Source: Lotus japonicus (Eukaryota > Streptophyta > Magnoliopsida > Fabales > Fabaceae). Taken from it: a DNA stretch of 64,000 bases. Shown one piece after another: positions 1 through 10,299 of this stretch. Below the pieces are notes generated by a model. It did not search any database. It was not told the DNA's origin and saw only the letters and a program-made list of their open reading frames with translations. Location: the NCBI RefSeq assembly GCF_012489685.1, contig NC_080045.1, positions 4,159,001 through 4,223,000 of the forward strand. The letters are read 5' to 3'. Made by a program: the position numbers and the translations under genes. Numbering within the stretch: position 1 is the stretch's first letter; the number at the start of each line of letters is the position of its first letter.

Positions 1-290
1 GACTAATAATAAACTAAATCTTAACAGATATTCAACAGTATCAATGAAGCTCATATTATAGCTCATTTGACCATTAAATTATCTGCAATGAAACTTTTTC
101 TTGGTCCCTTGGTGAGAATTTCATTGTACATAATTGAGCGTACTGATTTAATTGCAAATGCCTATATTTGTTCTTTGTAAGTGGATTTAAATTAATCTAG
201 TCGATTTAAATAATTTGGAAAGACTAGAAACCTTCTTTTGAATAAATTTGTCATTAGTCTATTTGAGCTATTAAATGAAATATGCCTTTT
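1..290. other. Non-coding left edge
   Basis: AT-rich sequence without a supported gene. The last ~50 bases (ending in the 5-bp target repeat at 291-295) may be the left part of the hAT-like relic that resumes after the Copia insertion at 5509; no left terminal repeat of that relic is visible here. Confidence 0.5.
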
Positions 291-295
291 AATAG

Positions 296-492
296 ACTTG
301 AAAGTAGGAGAAACTGTATTATTATTTCTTAATCAGAGAATACAAAGGGTAATTACATTATATAGAAGAAGACTAATCCTAAATAAGGAAATAACTAATT
401 ATGTACACAATCTCCTAATAAGAGAATAAATCTCCTAATACTGAATATAATATTCTAATAATAATTCTTATATTAATTCCTTATTTACAACA
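296..492 (-). repeat. 3' LTR of the Copia element
   Basis: 197 bp, identical to 5312-5508. Read on the minus strand it begins TGTTGTAAATAAGG and ends CTTTCAAGT. The end is set by two observations: the AATAG target repeat abuts position 296, and the primer binding site abuts position 5312. This gives TG...GT termini rather than the usual TG...CA. Confidence 0.9.
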
Positions 493-499
493 CCCCCCC

Positions 500-3400
500 T
501 CAAGCTGGTGAATGGATATCTATCATTCCCAGCTTGCAAGTAAGCTCTCTAAACCGCTCCAAGGGAAGTCCTTTGGTGAGCACATCAGCCAACTGAAGTC
601 CTGAGGGGACGTACTGTGTAGATATAAGACCACTATCCAATTTCTCTTTGATAAAGTGTCGGTCTATCTCTATGTGCTTTGTTCTGTCGTGTTGGACTGG
701 ATTGTGCGCAATACTAATGGCAGACTTATTATCACAGAAGAGTCTCATGGGAGCTTCATACTTTATTTTTAAATCATCTAGTATGATCTTCATCCACAAC
801 AATTCACAAACTCCTTGAGCCATGGCTCTGAACTCTGCCTCTGCGCTTGATCTGGCAACTACATTCTGCTTCTTGCTCCTCCATGTAACTAAATTTCCAC
901 CCAAGAACATACAATATCCAGTAGTGGATCTCCTGTCAACAATTGACCCTGCATAATCTGCATCAGTATAAACCTCCATAGACAATTGCTCACTCTTCTT
1001 GAACAACAGACCCCTCCCTGGACTGGCCTTCAGATACTGCAAGATTCTATCCACAGCCTGTAAGTGTCTCTCCTGTGGGTCATGCATAAATTGACTGACA
1101 ACACTAACAGGATAAGCTATGTCAGGTCTAGTGTGAGATAGATAAATGAGCTTCCCCACAAGTCTCTGATATTGAGCCTTATCAACCCTAAGGTCCTCCT
1201 CACTACTTCCAATCTTGTGGTTTTGCTCTATCGGCACTCCCATGGGCTTACAACCCAATTTTCCAGTCTCTTTGAGAAGATCAAGGACATACTTTCTTTG
1301 AGATATGAAAATCCCTTGCTTCGAGTATGCCACCTCCATACCTAGGAAATATTTCAGCTTTCCAAGGTCCTTCATTTCAAATTGGGCTGCCAACTCTTTC
1401 CTCAGATTCTGCTTCTCAAGTTCATCATTACCTGCAATGATCATATCGTCTACATAGACTAACAAAAGAGTGAGTTTACCATTTCGAGTATGTTTGATAA
1501 AGAGGGTATGATCACCTTGGCTTTGTTTATAACCCAGAGACACCATAGCATTAGTGAATCTCCCAAACCAAGCTCGGGGTGACTGTTTGAGCCCATATAA
1601 AGCCTTCTTCAGTTTGCACACCCTATTTCTTCCTGAAGTAGGGTCATACCCTGGTGGAATCTCCATATACACCTCTTCCTCCAAATCTCCATGCAAGAAA
1701 GCATTTTTAACATCAAACTGTTGCAACTCCCAATCAAAGTGAGCTGCTAAGGAAAGAATGATCCTTACGGTGTTCATTTTTGCTACCGGAGCAAATGTCT
1801 CATCATAATCAATTCCATAGGTCTGGGTGTATCCCTTTGCAACTAGCCTCGCCTTATACCTGTCAAGTGTGCCATCAGATCGGTACTTCACGGTATATAT
1901 CCACTTGCAACCTACTGTCCTCTTGTCATTTGGCTTCTCAACAATCTCCCAAGTGCCATTTTTGTCCAGTGCATGCATCTCTTCATTCATGGCTTGAATC
2001 CAGTTCTTATCTTTTAAAGCTTCTTGTACTGATGTAGGGACTCTAATAGAGTCAATAGCTGAAATAAAACTCTGATGCTGCACAGAAAGATTTTGAGTAG
2101 ACACAAATTGGGATATAGGGTACTTGGCACAAGAACGTTTTCCTTTTCGTAAGGCAATAGGTAAGTCATCAAGGTTATGCTCATAGGAATTACTAGGCTC
2201 AGGGTTCGGAACACTTACCTCAGGATCAGATGGTTGGTCTTGTTGTTGGATCAGGACGGGTTTTACTTTCCGCTGGTACTTTATCCTGAACCTGTCAACA
2301 TTATTTTGATCCGGTACTAGTTCAGGACCATTGTCATCATTCTGATCTGGTACTAACTTAGGACCATTGTCATCATTCTGATTTGGTACTTGTTCAGGAC
2401 CATTGTCATCATCATCACTGTCCTCAGTGATAGGAATGGAGGAAGGCATCAAGGGCTCCTGTAGAAGAGGAATAACAGACAATTCTGGAGACTCAGCTTC
2501 CTGAGTATTCCCCCCCTGAAGCTGAGGATTGGGATAAAAAGACTCTGATTCTTGAAAAGTAACATCCATGGATATATAGACACGACGACTAGGAGGATGA
2601 TAACACTTGTATCCCTTTTTATCTGAGGCATATCCTATAAAGATGCACTTAATAGCCCGAGGATCTAACTTACCCCGATGATGACCATGAACATGAACAA
2701 AGGCGGAACAGCCAAATACACGACTTTGAAGCCCTGACTTAATGGGCACTGACGGAAAGAAGCTAGTCATAACCTGCATAGGACTAACATTAGATAAAAC
2801 CCTAGAAGGTAACCTATTAATTAAATAAGCAGCCGTTAAGACAGCTTCCCCCCAATAAAACTTAGGAACATTCATTTGAAAGAGTAACGCTCGAGTGATT
2901 TCAAGAAGATGACGATTTTTCCTTTCAGCAACCCCATTTTGTTGTGGGGTGTCAACACAAGTCAACTCATGAACAACACCATTTTTTGTAAGAAATTCAG
3001 AAAAATTCTTGTTAACATACTCTTTCCCATTGTCTGACCTTAACCTCTTAATAGGTTTCCCAAACTGTGTTCTAATCATGTGGAAAAAGTTAACAAATAA
3101 TTGAAACACCTCAGACTTATCTTTCATAAGAAAAACACATGTAATCCGAGTACAATCATCAATAAAAGTAACAAACCATTTTGCACCAGAAACATTAGAA
3201 ATGGACGAAGGTCCCCACACATCAGAGTGAACAAGATCAAAAGGTTGAGCACATTTATTATTACTAGGAAGAAAAGTTGAACGATGATGCTTAGAAAACT
3301 GACAAACATCACAATGAAAAGATTCGACTGACACTTTTGAAAATAAATGGGGAAACATGGTCCTAAGAATACTAAAAGGGGGATGCCCAAGACGCTTGTG

Positions 3401-4960
3401 TCGCAACCATATTTGAGAAGTATTCCAGGACTCTGAACTCGTCTGATGACACTTGCTTTCCTCGTGCTGCAGACAGTATAACCCGTCCTGTTCCTTAGCA
3501 ATCCCAATTATCTGTCCTGTGGCAAGATCCTGAAAAACACCATGAGAGTGGAAAAAGGTTACTGCACAGTTCAAGTCTCGAGTGAGTTTATGGATGGACA
3601 AAAGATTGTTAGAAAGCTTTGGGACATGAAGCACACGCTTTAAGGGAAGAGATGGACTAAGGTGAATGTTACCACATCCCGTAATCTGGTTTTGGGATCC
3701 ATTAGCAACAGTGATATAATGTTTTCCAGGGTAAGTGGAATAAGAAAATAAATGTGAGGGGTGAGGTGTCATATGATCTGTAGCACCAGAGTCAATAATC
3801 CAGTCATTTTCAGTACTCAAAGCATTAAGAGATAAGAAGGTAGAACTCTTACCAGTCATTGTGAGAGAACAAGAACCAGAGGGCTTACTCAATGAGTCCA
3901 TAAAAGCTCTCAGACGCTCCAATTCTGCTTTGCTAAGGCTAGGAACATCTTCTGCTGGTGGTACAGGTGGGACTTCACCATCATTCTCCATGTCAGAAGC
4001 TGTGTGATTTGCACGCCTCTGCGGAGCACCTTTGGACTTGCTCATACGTGCAAGGACGTTTTCCCTTCCATAAAGTTTGAAACAGTACTCTTTGGTGTGA
4101 CCAGACCTCTTACAGTAAGTGCAACGATCATCACGGTTGAAGCGATCGTCACCGTTAAAGCGATCATCACGGTTGGGGCGATCATCACGGTTAGGGCGTC
4201 CGAAAGAGGTGGATCCTTTTATGGGACCCTTTCCAGAGGCTAAGGCTGAACCATCAACTGATTTGTCTTCCACCATCACTGTCCTCCGAGTTTCTTCACC
4301 ACGAACTATAGAGAACACCTCTGAGAGAGAGGGGAGTTGCTCTTTACCCAAAATTTGGACCCGAATCGGATCAAATTCAGAGTTAAGCCCAGAGAGAAAC
4401 TTAAAGATTCGCGCTTTTTCAATAAACTTATTCAATGTTGTGGAGTCAGAATCACACTTCATCTTCAGATTTTGATACTGATCTAATTCAATCCAGAGAC
4501 CATTCAAGGTCCCATAGTAATCTGTCACAGAGAGAGTTCCTTGCTTAGAATTGAAAACTTTATTTTCCAATTCATAACAAGCTGAGAGATCTTGTTTCTT
4601 AGAGTATGCTTGTGCCAGATTATTCCAAATCTCTTTGGCAGTAGGGAAAAACATATAATTCCGGCTAATTTCCGGAATCATAGAGTACCAAAACCAGGTC
4701 ATAATAAGAGAATTCTCTTCACGCCATGTGTCATATTGTGGATCAGTTTCAGCTGGGGCTGTTTCTTCAATATAACTGATTTTCTTGCGACTTATGAGAG
4801 TGTGACGGACGAGCTCGGACCATTGGAGGTAGTTGCGCCCATCCAAGCGAAAGGAACCTTGTAATACCGGGAGATCTTTGTGGGTCAAAGGTGGAAGAGA
4901 GACCCCTTTCACTCCAGAAGTGAGTTTCTCCTTAGGTATGGGAATCTCGTCTCCAGACAT
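500..4960 (-). CDS. Copia gag-pol polyprotein, intact
   Basis: Single open frame of 1486 aa from the ATG at 4960. The open frame continues upstream to a TTG at 5137, but that stretch reads like leader and has no gag similarity, so I start at MSGDEIP. Order, in approximate residues: gag (30-250), CCHC zinc knuckle CTYCKRSGHTKEYC (~280-294), protease DSGATDH (~388), GAG pre-integrase His/Cys region, integrase core with Asp in HSDVWG (~577), Asp in SDNGKEY (~642) and Glu in GVAERKN (~678), reverse transcriptase with YVDDM (~1168), RNase H with YTADY-like TDADY and SSAEAEF (~1329 on). No stop or frameshift. An 18-bp tandem repeat encodes (R)NRDDR-type units before the zinc knuckle, and a second tandem repeat encodes DDNGPxxVPxQN units between integrase and RT. 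The stop codon overlaps the purine tract. Confidence 0.95.
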   Translation of the reverse strand: MSGDEIPIPKEKLTSGVKGVSLPPLTHKDLPVLQGSFRLDGRNYLQWSELVRHTLISRKKISYIEETAPAETDPQYDTWREENSLIMTWFWYSMIPEISRNYMFFPTAKEIWNNLAQAYSKKQDLSACYELENKVFNSKQGTLSVTDYYGTLNGLWIELDQYQNLKMKCDSDSTTLNKFIEKARIFKFLSGLNSEFDPIRVQILGKEQLPSLSEVFSIVRGEETRRTVMVEDKSVDGSALASGKGPIKGSTSFGRPNRDDRPNRDDRFNGDDRFNRDDRCTYCKRSGHTKEYCFKLYGRENVLARMSKSKGAPQRRANHTASDMENDGEVPPVPPAEDVPSLSKAELERLRAFMDSLSKPSGSCSLTMTGKSSTFLSLNALSTENDWIIDSGATDHMTPHPSHLFSYSTYPGKHYITVANGSQNQITGCGNIHLSPSLPLKRVLHVPKLSNNLLSIHKLTRDLNCAVTFFHSHGVFQDLATGQIIGIAKEQDGLYCLQHEESKCHQTSSESWNTSQIWLRHKRLGHPPFSILRTMFPHLFSKVSVESFHCDVCQFSKHHRSTFLPSNNKCAQPFDLVHSDVWGPSSISNVSGAKWFVTFIDDCTRITCVFLMKDKSEVFQLFVNFFHMIRTQFGKPIKRLRSDNGKEYVNKNFSEFLTKNGVVHELTCVDTPQQNGVAERKNRHLLEITRALLFQMNVPKFYWGEAVLTAAYLINRLPSRVLSNVSPMQVMTSFFPSVPIKSGLQSRVFGCSAFVHVHGHHRGKLDPRAIKCIFIGYASDKKGYKCYHPPSRRVYISMDVTFQESESFYPNPQLQGGNTQEAESPELSVIPLLQEPLMPSSIPITEDSDDDDNGPEQVPNQNDDNGPKLVPDQNDDNGPELVPDQNNVDRFRIKYQRKVKPVLIQQQDQPSDPEVSVPNPEPSNSYEHNLDDLPIALRKGKRSCAKYPISQFVSTQNLSVQHQSFISAIDSIRVPTSVQEALKDKNWIQAMNEEMHALDKNGTWEIVEKPNDKRTVGCKWIYTVKYRSDGTLDRYKARLVAKGYTQTYGIDYDETFAPVAKMNTVRIILSLAAHFDWELQQFDVKNAFLHGDLEEEVYMEIPPGYDPTSGRNRVCKLKKALYGLKQSPRAWFGRFTNAMVSLGYKQSQGDHTLFIKHTRNGKLTLLLVYVDDMIIAGNDELEKQNLRKELAAQFEMKDLGKLKYFLGMEVAYSKQGIFISQRKYVLDLLKETGKLGCKPMGVPIEQNHKIGSSEEDLRVDKAQYQRLVGKLIYLSHTRPDIAYPVSVVSQFMHDPQERHLQAVDRILQYLKASPGRGLLFKKSEQLSMEVYTDADYAGSIVDRRSTTGYCMFLGGNLVTWRSKKQNVVARSSAEAEFRAMAQGVCELLWMKIILDDLKIKYEAPMRLFCDNKSAISIAHNPVQHDRTKHIEIDRHFIKEKLDSGLISTQYVPSGLQLADVLTKGLPLERFRELTCKLGMIDIHSPA

Positions 4961-5299
4961 ACTGAGAGATGTTACTGTAGAAGGGAAATAAGAGGAAAAT
5001 AACAGAAACAGAGAAGATTGCACTCTCCTTGAATGGAAGAACCAAAGGCTTCTTAAGAAAAAATACCAACAAAGTGAGGAAACGACCCTCGGAAACAGGA
5101 CCAGAAGGCACGGGGAACCCTCTCTGTGCAATCGCAATCGCAGTCAGGAACAGAGGTTGGCAGGCCGGTGATGAAGAGCACAGGCCTCCAAACAGTATAA
5201 GCCAACAATGGCAAAACAGAAAACGTTACCAGATAAAAGGGCCGTAATAAGACGGCTAGGGTTTTTTTTTTCGCAGAAGCAGAACTCCCAAGATCGGGA

Positions 5300-5311
5300 G
5301 CTCTGATACCA
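5300..5311 (-). other. Copia primer binding site
   Basis: Minus strand reads TGGTATCAGAGC, complementary to the 3' end of plant initiator methionine tRNA, directly abutting the 5' LTR with no gap. Confidence 0.85.
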
Positions 5312-5508
5312 ACTTGAAAGTAGGAGAAACTGTATTATTATTTCTTAATCAGAGAATACAAAGGGTAATTACATTATATAGAAGAAGACTAATCCTAAAT
5401 AAGGAAATAACTAATTATGTACACAATCTCCTAATAAGAGAATAAATCTCCTAATACTGAATATAATATTCTAATAATAATTCTTATATTAATTCCTTAT
5501 TTACAACA
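5312..5508 (-). repeat. 5' LTR of the Copia element
   Basis: 197 bp, identical to the LTR at 296-492; followed on the plus strand by the target duplication AATAG at 5509-5513. Confidence 0.9.
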
Positions 5509-5607
5509 AATAGGCTAGACTTATAAAAGGCGTGGCTTAGGCCCTGGATTTGCAGAACAAGCCAGACCAACTTAAGCCTAGCTTGGCCTAACTTACTTCC
5601 ATCCCTA
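5509..5607. repeat. Truncated hAT-like element, right end
   Basis: The segment is rich in GGCCTA/GGCTTAGGCC-type motifs and ends CCATCCCTA, matching the reverse complement of the TAGGGGTGGAAA terminus of the complete relative at 27174-27798. Its left part was split off by the Copia insertion and probably lies just before position 291. Confidence 0.55.
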
Positions 5608-5677
5608 GTTGTCACCGACTTCGAAACCGGTATATTGGGATGGTCGCTACGCTAAAGGATGAACAAGACTCTGTTCA

Positions 5678-5784
5678 TGTTAAGATCCCACATTGGCTAG
5701 ATATATGACCAAGATATAGTCGTTATATTATGGAAGACAATCCTCACCTCTAAGCTTGTTTTTGGGTTAGAGTTAGGTCTTCCA
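5678..5784 (+). repeat. Diverged TRIM LTR (solo or truncated)
   Basis: Begins TGTTAAGATCCCACATTGG and carries CTAAGCTTG...GGGTTAGAGTTAGG, clearly related to the 107-bp TRIM LTRs at 54727 and 60026. The right border is uncertain. No primer binding site, purine tract or second LTR is beside it. Confidence 0.6.
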
Positions 5785-6930
5785 AATTCTAATAGTTTAT
5801 GAAATTGAAACATGAATTGTCAACGAACTGAAGAGGCTGTGGGGGGTGGATTAAAATAGATAAAAGATATATAACACAGAGACTAGGAGAAACAAGACTG
5901 AAAGAATCAACGAAATGAATAAAAGAATAAGATAGAGACAAAACAAAGAAGAGTAGCAAGGATGCTGAGGTTGAGGTTTTTTAGAATATTTGATTACCGT
6001 TAAATATTTATTTCAGGTACACTTTGTTCTGTTCTCGCCTGATATTTATGACATTTGGTTAAATAAGTTGGATGATATTTGCTGAAAGATTAGCCTGCCT
6101 GTTCAGCAATAATTCCACATAATGGAACACCAAATCATCTAGACTCTTGTATCATTGCATTTTCACATTTCAAATGGCTCTTTGTTGGAAAGATATAAGC
6201 TAAATAGCACTCCTACATGACAATATAATCACTTCTTGAATATTAGAGTGGTGCTCGTTGCTATTTTATGCTATATTTTTTTGATTGGATATGTAAATGA
6301 GATATAGATGTAATATTCTGCCTAAACTTTGTTGTTCATGATGCTTCTATTCAAAATCATAGCGGTTGAAAGCATCTTTACTTCTGTATCATGCTTCGAG
6401 CTTCATTTGTACCATTTTGGTGTTTTAAAGTTGTTTTGTGCAATACATGAAACAAAATTTTGATTCTCCGGGCTGGGTGGGGGCAAGTATTCATTTGTCG
6501 TCACCATCCTATAGACTAGAAACAACAAATATAACTTGGGTTATAGAGCAAATATAACTACGAACTTAACATAAACCACATGTTCACTAGAGTATTTTTT
6601 ATAGTTCCAAGTGTGCTTGAATTTCCATTGAATTGAACGCTGATCCACATTAAAGCTAATGTGGCACAATCAACGCGAAATAGTGCGTATTTAGATACTT
6701 GTTAAGTGAAATGTTAACGGACATTTGTCTAGATCAATAAAAAGAGTTTCATTCTTTATTTTTTATTTTTTATCTTAGAGTGAGTTCTAACATCTGTTTA
6801 CACTAGTGCCGACGAGTATCTAAACATATAGTGGGAGCTCAACATTCACTGAGTCACTATGTGGACATCATATTTTGATTGTCGTGTTTTTTTTTAACTA
6901 GGGAAAAAAGATTAAAAAAAAAGGAAAAGA
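5785..6930. other. Intergenic, no gene seen
   Basis: AT-rich sequence with no supported coding or RNA gene; short A/T runs only. Confidence 0.5.
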
Positions 6931-6959
6931 GAGATAGAAGGGAGAATATTTTAAAAGAT

Positions 6960-8720
6960 AAAGTTTTAGTGAGATTCCTCCCTCCATTGTTGATCCCAAT
7001 ATGTGGGGCGTTCAAGCTTCAAGTATATCTATTCTTTGGAATGGGTCTAAGCTATTCTTTGGAATGGGTCTAAGCTATCTTCAGAGAGGACTTAGACATG
7101 GTTATCCCCTCTCCCCCTATCTTTTTGTTCTTTGCATGGAGAGACTTGCCATTTAGATTCAGAAGCTAGTGGATGAGGGTCTTAGACATCCGTATATCTC
7201 ATCTCTTCTTTGTTGATAACGTCTTCCTATTCTATCAGGAAAATAAGGAACAAGTTAATTCCTGACACCTTTGCTAATTTTTGTATTGTCATTGGGATGA
7301 AAGTCAATCTAGAAAAGTCTAGAATGTTTTGTTCGAAGAATGTTAACCATGGGAGGCAAAATGATTTCTCTTCCATTTCAGGTATCAATAGAGCAACCAA
7401 TCTTGGCAAGTACCTCTCCTTAAAGGGCGAGTCACTTAAAATGGTTAATTCGCACTTAGCTCCATGGAAGAATAAGCTACTGAATAAGGCAGGGCGGTTA
7501 TGCCTAGCAAAGTTAGTCATTGCCTTAATTCCTATATATACTATGCAGGTGCTTTGGCTTGCTGAAGCTGTATGTGATCAGGTGGACCAGATGGTCCTCA
7601 AGTGTATGCGGTCTATTGGTGGGAGGAACTGCAATTGACATTCGATGGCTTGGATTCATTCTAAAGCTAAAGGTGGTATGGGACTCAGAGGTGCACGACT
7701 ATGTTTGGAAAGTTGGTTGATAGTCTTCTTCATGAGAAGGACAAGTTTTGGGTGCAGGTAATTGTCCAAAAATATTTACCTTCTATGTCACGCTAGTAGG
7801 GGAGTTTAAGGCTGATGATTCTTATGTCTGGAAGGGTATTGTTATAGCAAAAGATGTTCTTGTTGGTTGGTTTGGTATTCATTTGGGTGAACGACTTACA
7901 TCTGTTTGGTATCAGGATTCGCTTGGTTCTGGTTGGCTTTATGAGCGCGTTACTCAACTTTGTCTAGTGGATCTTTAGGCTGGTGGAAGATGAAATTTTT
8001 CTCAGCTTTATACCATGGTTCCCTCACTTGTACGCGCATAGGTTAAGTGTGTTCCTAACTTCCTATACCTAATGTATCACAAGGGGAGGATATGATTTTA
8101 TGGAAAGGGAATCAGGTTGGCATGTACACTACTACATCAGCTTATGCCTTGCTTTATGATGATGGTAGACAATCTTCAAGATTTTCGAAATTGATATGGA
8201 GGTCTAGTGCACCTGAAAAGGTTCACTTCTTTATGTTGCTTAAAGGGTGCTTTACCCACTAATTTAAGGAGATAGCGGTGTAATCTTGGAGCAACGACAA
8301 TTTGCAGCAGGTATCCTGATCCTACAGAGGATTTTGATCACCTCTTTCATCAGTGCCAACTATCCAGGTGCATGTGGAATCATTTTTGGACATTGCTCAC
8401 AGTTGTTCCTGATATTACCTCGTTTCATGATTGGTATTGTGCTCAACTGCAACAACAAAACTATATTCTTGCTATGGCGACTCTTTGGTGGATTTGGAAA
8501 TGCTTGGCTTGGCTTGTTAATTACTTTGTGAGACAAGTGTCGGTATCTGTTAGGCAGTTAGGCGTTGGAGGAGACTAGTTAGTGCTGTCTCTATTGTGCC
8601 AAGGGCAGTCAGTGAGTCAAGGTGAGGTTCATTTGAATGTGGATGGTAGCTGGATTGCTAGTTTACAACGGATGGGGTGTGGTGACGTCTATCGTGATCA
8701 GTTATTGCGCATTTCATGAA
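6960..8720 (+). pseudogene. Degenerate LINE (non-LTR retrotransposon) ORF2 relic
   Basis: Fragments in shifting frames give the end of a LINE reverse transcriptase (GYPLSPYLFVLCMERLA near 7100, matching the family motif GDPLSPYLF but with Asp replaced by Tyr), then GMKVNLEKSRMFCSKN (about 7297-7345) and APWKNKLLNKAGRLCLAK (about 7465), a zinc-binding RVT region ending with LWWIWKCLAW (about 8480-8515), and the start of an RNase H domain (VHLNVDGSW, 8630). Many stops and frameshifts; the FADD catalytic box is destroyed. A 23-bp tandem duplication at about 7031-7077 adds a frame break. A dead element, with its RNase H cut off shortly before the solo LTR at 8743. Confidence 0.85.
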
Positions 8721-8742
8721 GATATTTTTTCAATGACACACA

Positions 8743-9011
8743 TGTTGAAAATCTTCAACTGAATTTCATTGATTGTAAAACTTAATGAATACAAGAGTGA
8801 TTACAGTATTTATACTTAAGATTTGTTAGCTTGCAGAGGAAGCTGAATGTAACAAACTTTGCCAGCTAAGCTTTTGACAGCTAAGCTTTTAACTAACTAT
8901 TAACAACACTAACAAACTTACCAGCTAAGCACATGCTGACTGTACAGAACACAGTCAGCATTAACTAACAGTAATGCTTATTATAACAGTAACTATATTA
9001 CTCTAATAACA
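8743..9011 (-). repeat. Probable solo LTR
   Basis: 269 bp bounded by TGTTGAAAATC and CTCTAATAACA, so TG...CA on either strand. On the minus strand it has the look of a Copia LTR. No purine tract or primer site is adjacent. The left flank is ACACA; a matching ACACA overlaps the right border (9009-9013), so the target duplication is ambiguous. It lies directly after the LINE RNase H fragment. Confidence 0.5.
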
Positions 9012-9249
9012 CACCTAGTACTTCTCTTTTGGAAATATAGAGAAATAAATGATTATGGAAGAATATCAAGTGCAATCAAGCATACCCATTTATATACTAT
9101 ATCTTAAAGGACAATAGATTCTGTTTACACAGGCTTAAACCCCATTGAGGCATATTACAAATTTTAACAAAAGAATAAACAAAAAAATTACAACTTAGAT
9201 GAAGATTCAAGAAATTGCATCATCATCATCATCATCATCATGATCTTAT

Positions 9250-10185
9250 TCAGAGTCCAAATCCAGACAACCTGCCCAAAATCCCTTGTTTGTATGGCAA
9301 GAAAGTTTTCTTCCTCATATCATCAGATTCAGCTTTCTTCATGGCATAGTGAAATTCATGGGCTGAAACGGGTCCCTTCCTTCTTGTTCTATCAGAGGAT
9401 CTAAAGCTAGATGATCTAACCTCTACTTCATTCTTCTTGAACGCAACAGGGTACTTGTTCAATGCATCTTTGCTTGAACCTCTCCCTTCCGAGGCACTTC
9501 GAAACAGCAAAAAATCCTTCAAACTCCACCTTCTTGACCCTTTGGATGAACCAGAAGAAGACGAAATCGAAGCTCCAGAGTTAGACAAGGACAATTTTGC
9601 ACTTGATTTTGATTCTTCTTTGTTGCTCTGAGCTTGTTGTTGTTGTAGTTGTTCTGATTCCAAAGTGTAGTGTGGTTTTCTAAAAGGAGAGTGTGATCTT
9701 GAGACCCTGCGACCCGAGTTCGATGATGACAAAGTTGTTGATGCGGTTGTTGCTCTGTTTCTGTCTCTGCCTCTTCTCTGCTCTGTTTCCAAAACAGGGT
9801 TCTTATTGCTCAGAGAAGGAAGCATGCTTTCTGCCTTCATAGCTTTGATTTTGCCACCATCGAAGAGTTCTTCAGCTGAACGGGATGATTTTTCTGATTC
9901 ACGGCTAACAAAAAAAGCGAAATTGCTGCCATCATCTTCTTCATCATCGTTGTTGGTGGTGTTTTCTGCTGCTTCAATGGTGGAAGAGTCAGCAATGGAG
10001 GCAAAGTACTCAAACTCGCTATACAGCTGAGAAATTCTTGAAGGACTCGTGGGGGCGCTCAAGTAATATTCACCAAAGCGTTTTGGTGAAGAAGGAGCAC
10101 TCAAATAAGGTGAACTCATGGTTCCACTGCTGAAATCAAAGTTATCCATGGGGGGACTACTAGGACTCTGTACCACCACTTCCAT
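9250..10185 (-). CDS. DUF1645 family protein
   Basis: Single exon, 311 aa from the ATG at 10185 (MEVVVQSPSSPPMDNF). The frame is open further upstream only to a GTG, and DUF1645 proteins characteristically begin at this MEVVV-type motif followed by SPYLSAPSSP and YYLSAPTSP repeats (residues ~22-50), so this start is preferred. Other family marks: SAEELFDGGKIKAM (~100), SRRWSLKDFLLFRSASEGR (~215-234), and the C-terminal LPYKQGILGRLSGFGL (~296-311). The protein is Ser-rich and low complexity, with poly-Gln (EQLQQQQAQ) and acidic runs and no membrane segment or signal peptide. DUF1645 is plant-specific with no established biochemical role; members have been linked to stress and growth responses. 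The gene looks intact. Confidence 0.9.
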   Translation of the reverse strand: MEVVVQSPSSPPMDNFDFSSGTMSSPYLSAPSSPKRFGEYYLSAPTSPSRISQLYSEFEYFASIADSSTIEAAENTTNNDDEEDDGSNFAFFVSRESEKSSRSAEELFDGGKIKAMKAESMLPSLSNKNPVLETEQRRGRDRNRATTASTTLSSSNSGRRVSRSHSPFRKPHYTLESEQLQQQQAQSNKEESKSSAKLSLSNSGASISSSSGSSKGSRRWSLKDFLLFRSASEGRGSSKDALNKYPVAFKKNEVEVRSSSFRSSDRTRRKGPVSAHEFHYAMKKAESDDMRKKTFLPYKQGILGRLSGFGL

Positions 10186-10278
10186 TTCCTGTTCTTCTTC
10201 TTCTTGTTCTTGTTGTTCCAATCTAAACTTTTTTATGATTTGTGTTTTGTTAACAAATGTTTGTGTTGTTGTTGTGTC

Positions 10279-10285
10279 ATATATA
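10279..10285 (-). promoter_or_regulatory. TATA-like box of the DUF1645 gene
   Basis: Minus strand reads GAGTATATATGACAC, about 95 nt upstream of the ATG at 10185, consistent with a plant core promoter. Sequence match only. Confidence 0.4.
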
Positions 10286-10299
10286 CTCACAAGGGAAAG

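Larger units (their letters stand above)
296..5508 (-). mobile_element. Complete Ty1/Copia LTR retrotransposon, recent insertion
   Basis: On the minus strand the order is 5' LTR (5312-5508), primer binding site (5300-5311, TGGTATCAGAGC, initiator-Met tRNA type), leader, one open gag-pol frame, purine tract (493-501, GAGGGGGGG) and 3' LTR (296-492). The two 197-bp LTRs are identical by my letter-by-letter reading. A 5-bp target duplication, AATAG, sits at 291-295 and 5509-5513. Integrase after reverse transcriptase would mean Gypsy; here it comes before, which defines Copia. Identical LTRs, intact duplication and an unbroken frame imply very recent and possibly autonomous transposition. The insertion lies in an older hAT-like relic. 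Confidence 0.95.

Noticed and set aside
4961..5137. Upstream extension of the Copia frame to a TTG
   Set aside because: The extra 59 residues look like translated leader; gag begins at the ATG at 4960.
8738..9013. Clean ACACA target duplication for the solo LTR
   Set aside because: The right copy overlaps the LTR end by three bases, so the duplication cannot be claimed.
10186..10290. Upstream extension of the DUF1645 frame to a GTG
   Set aside because: Plant initiation at GTG is unlikely and the family's conserved N-terminus begins at the ATG at 10185.
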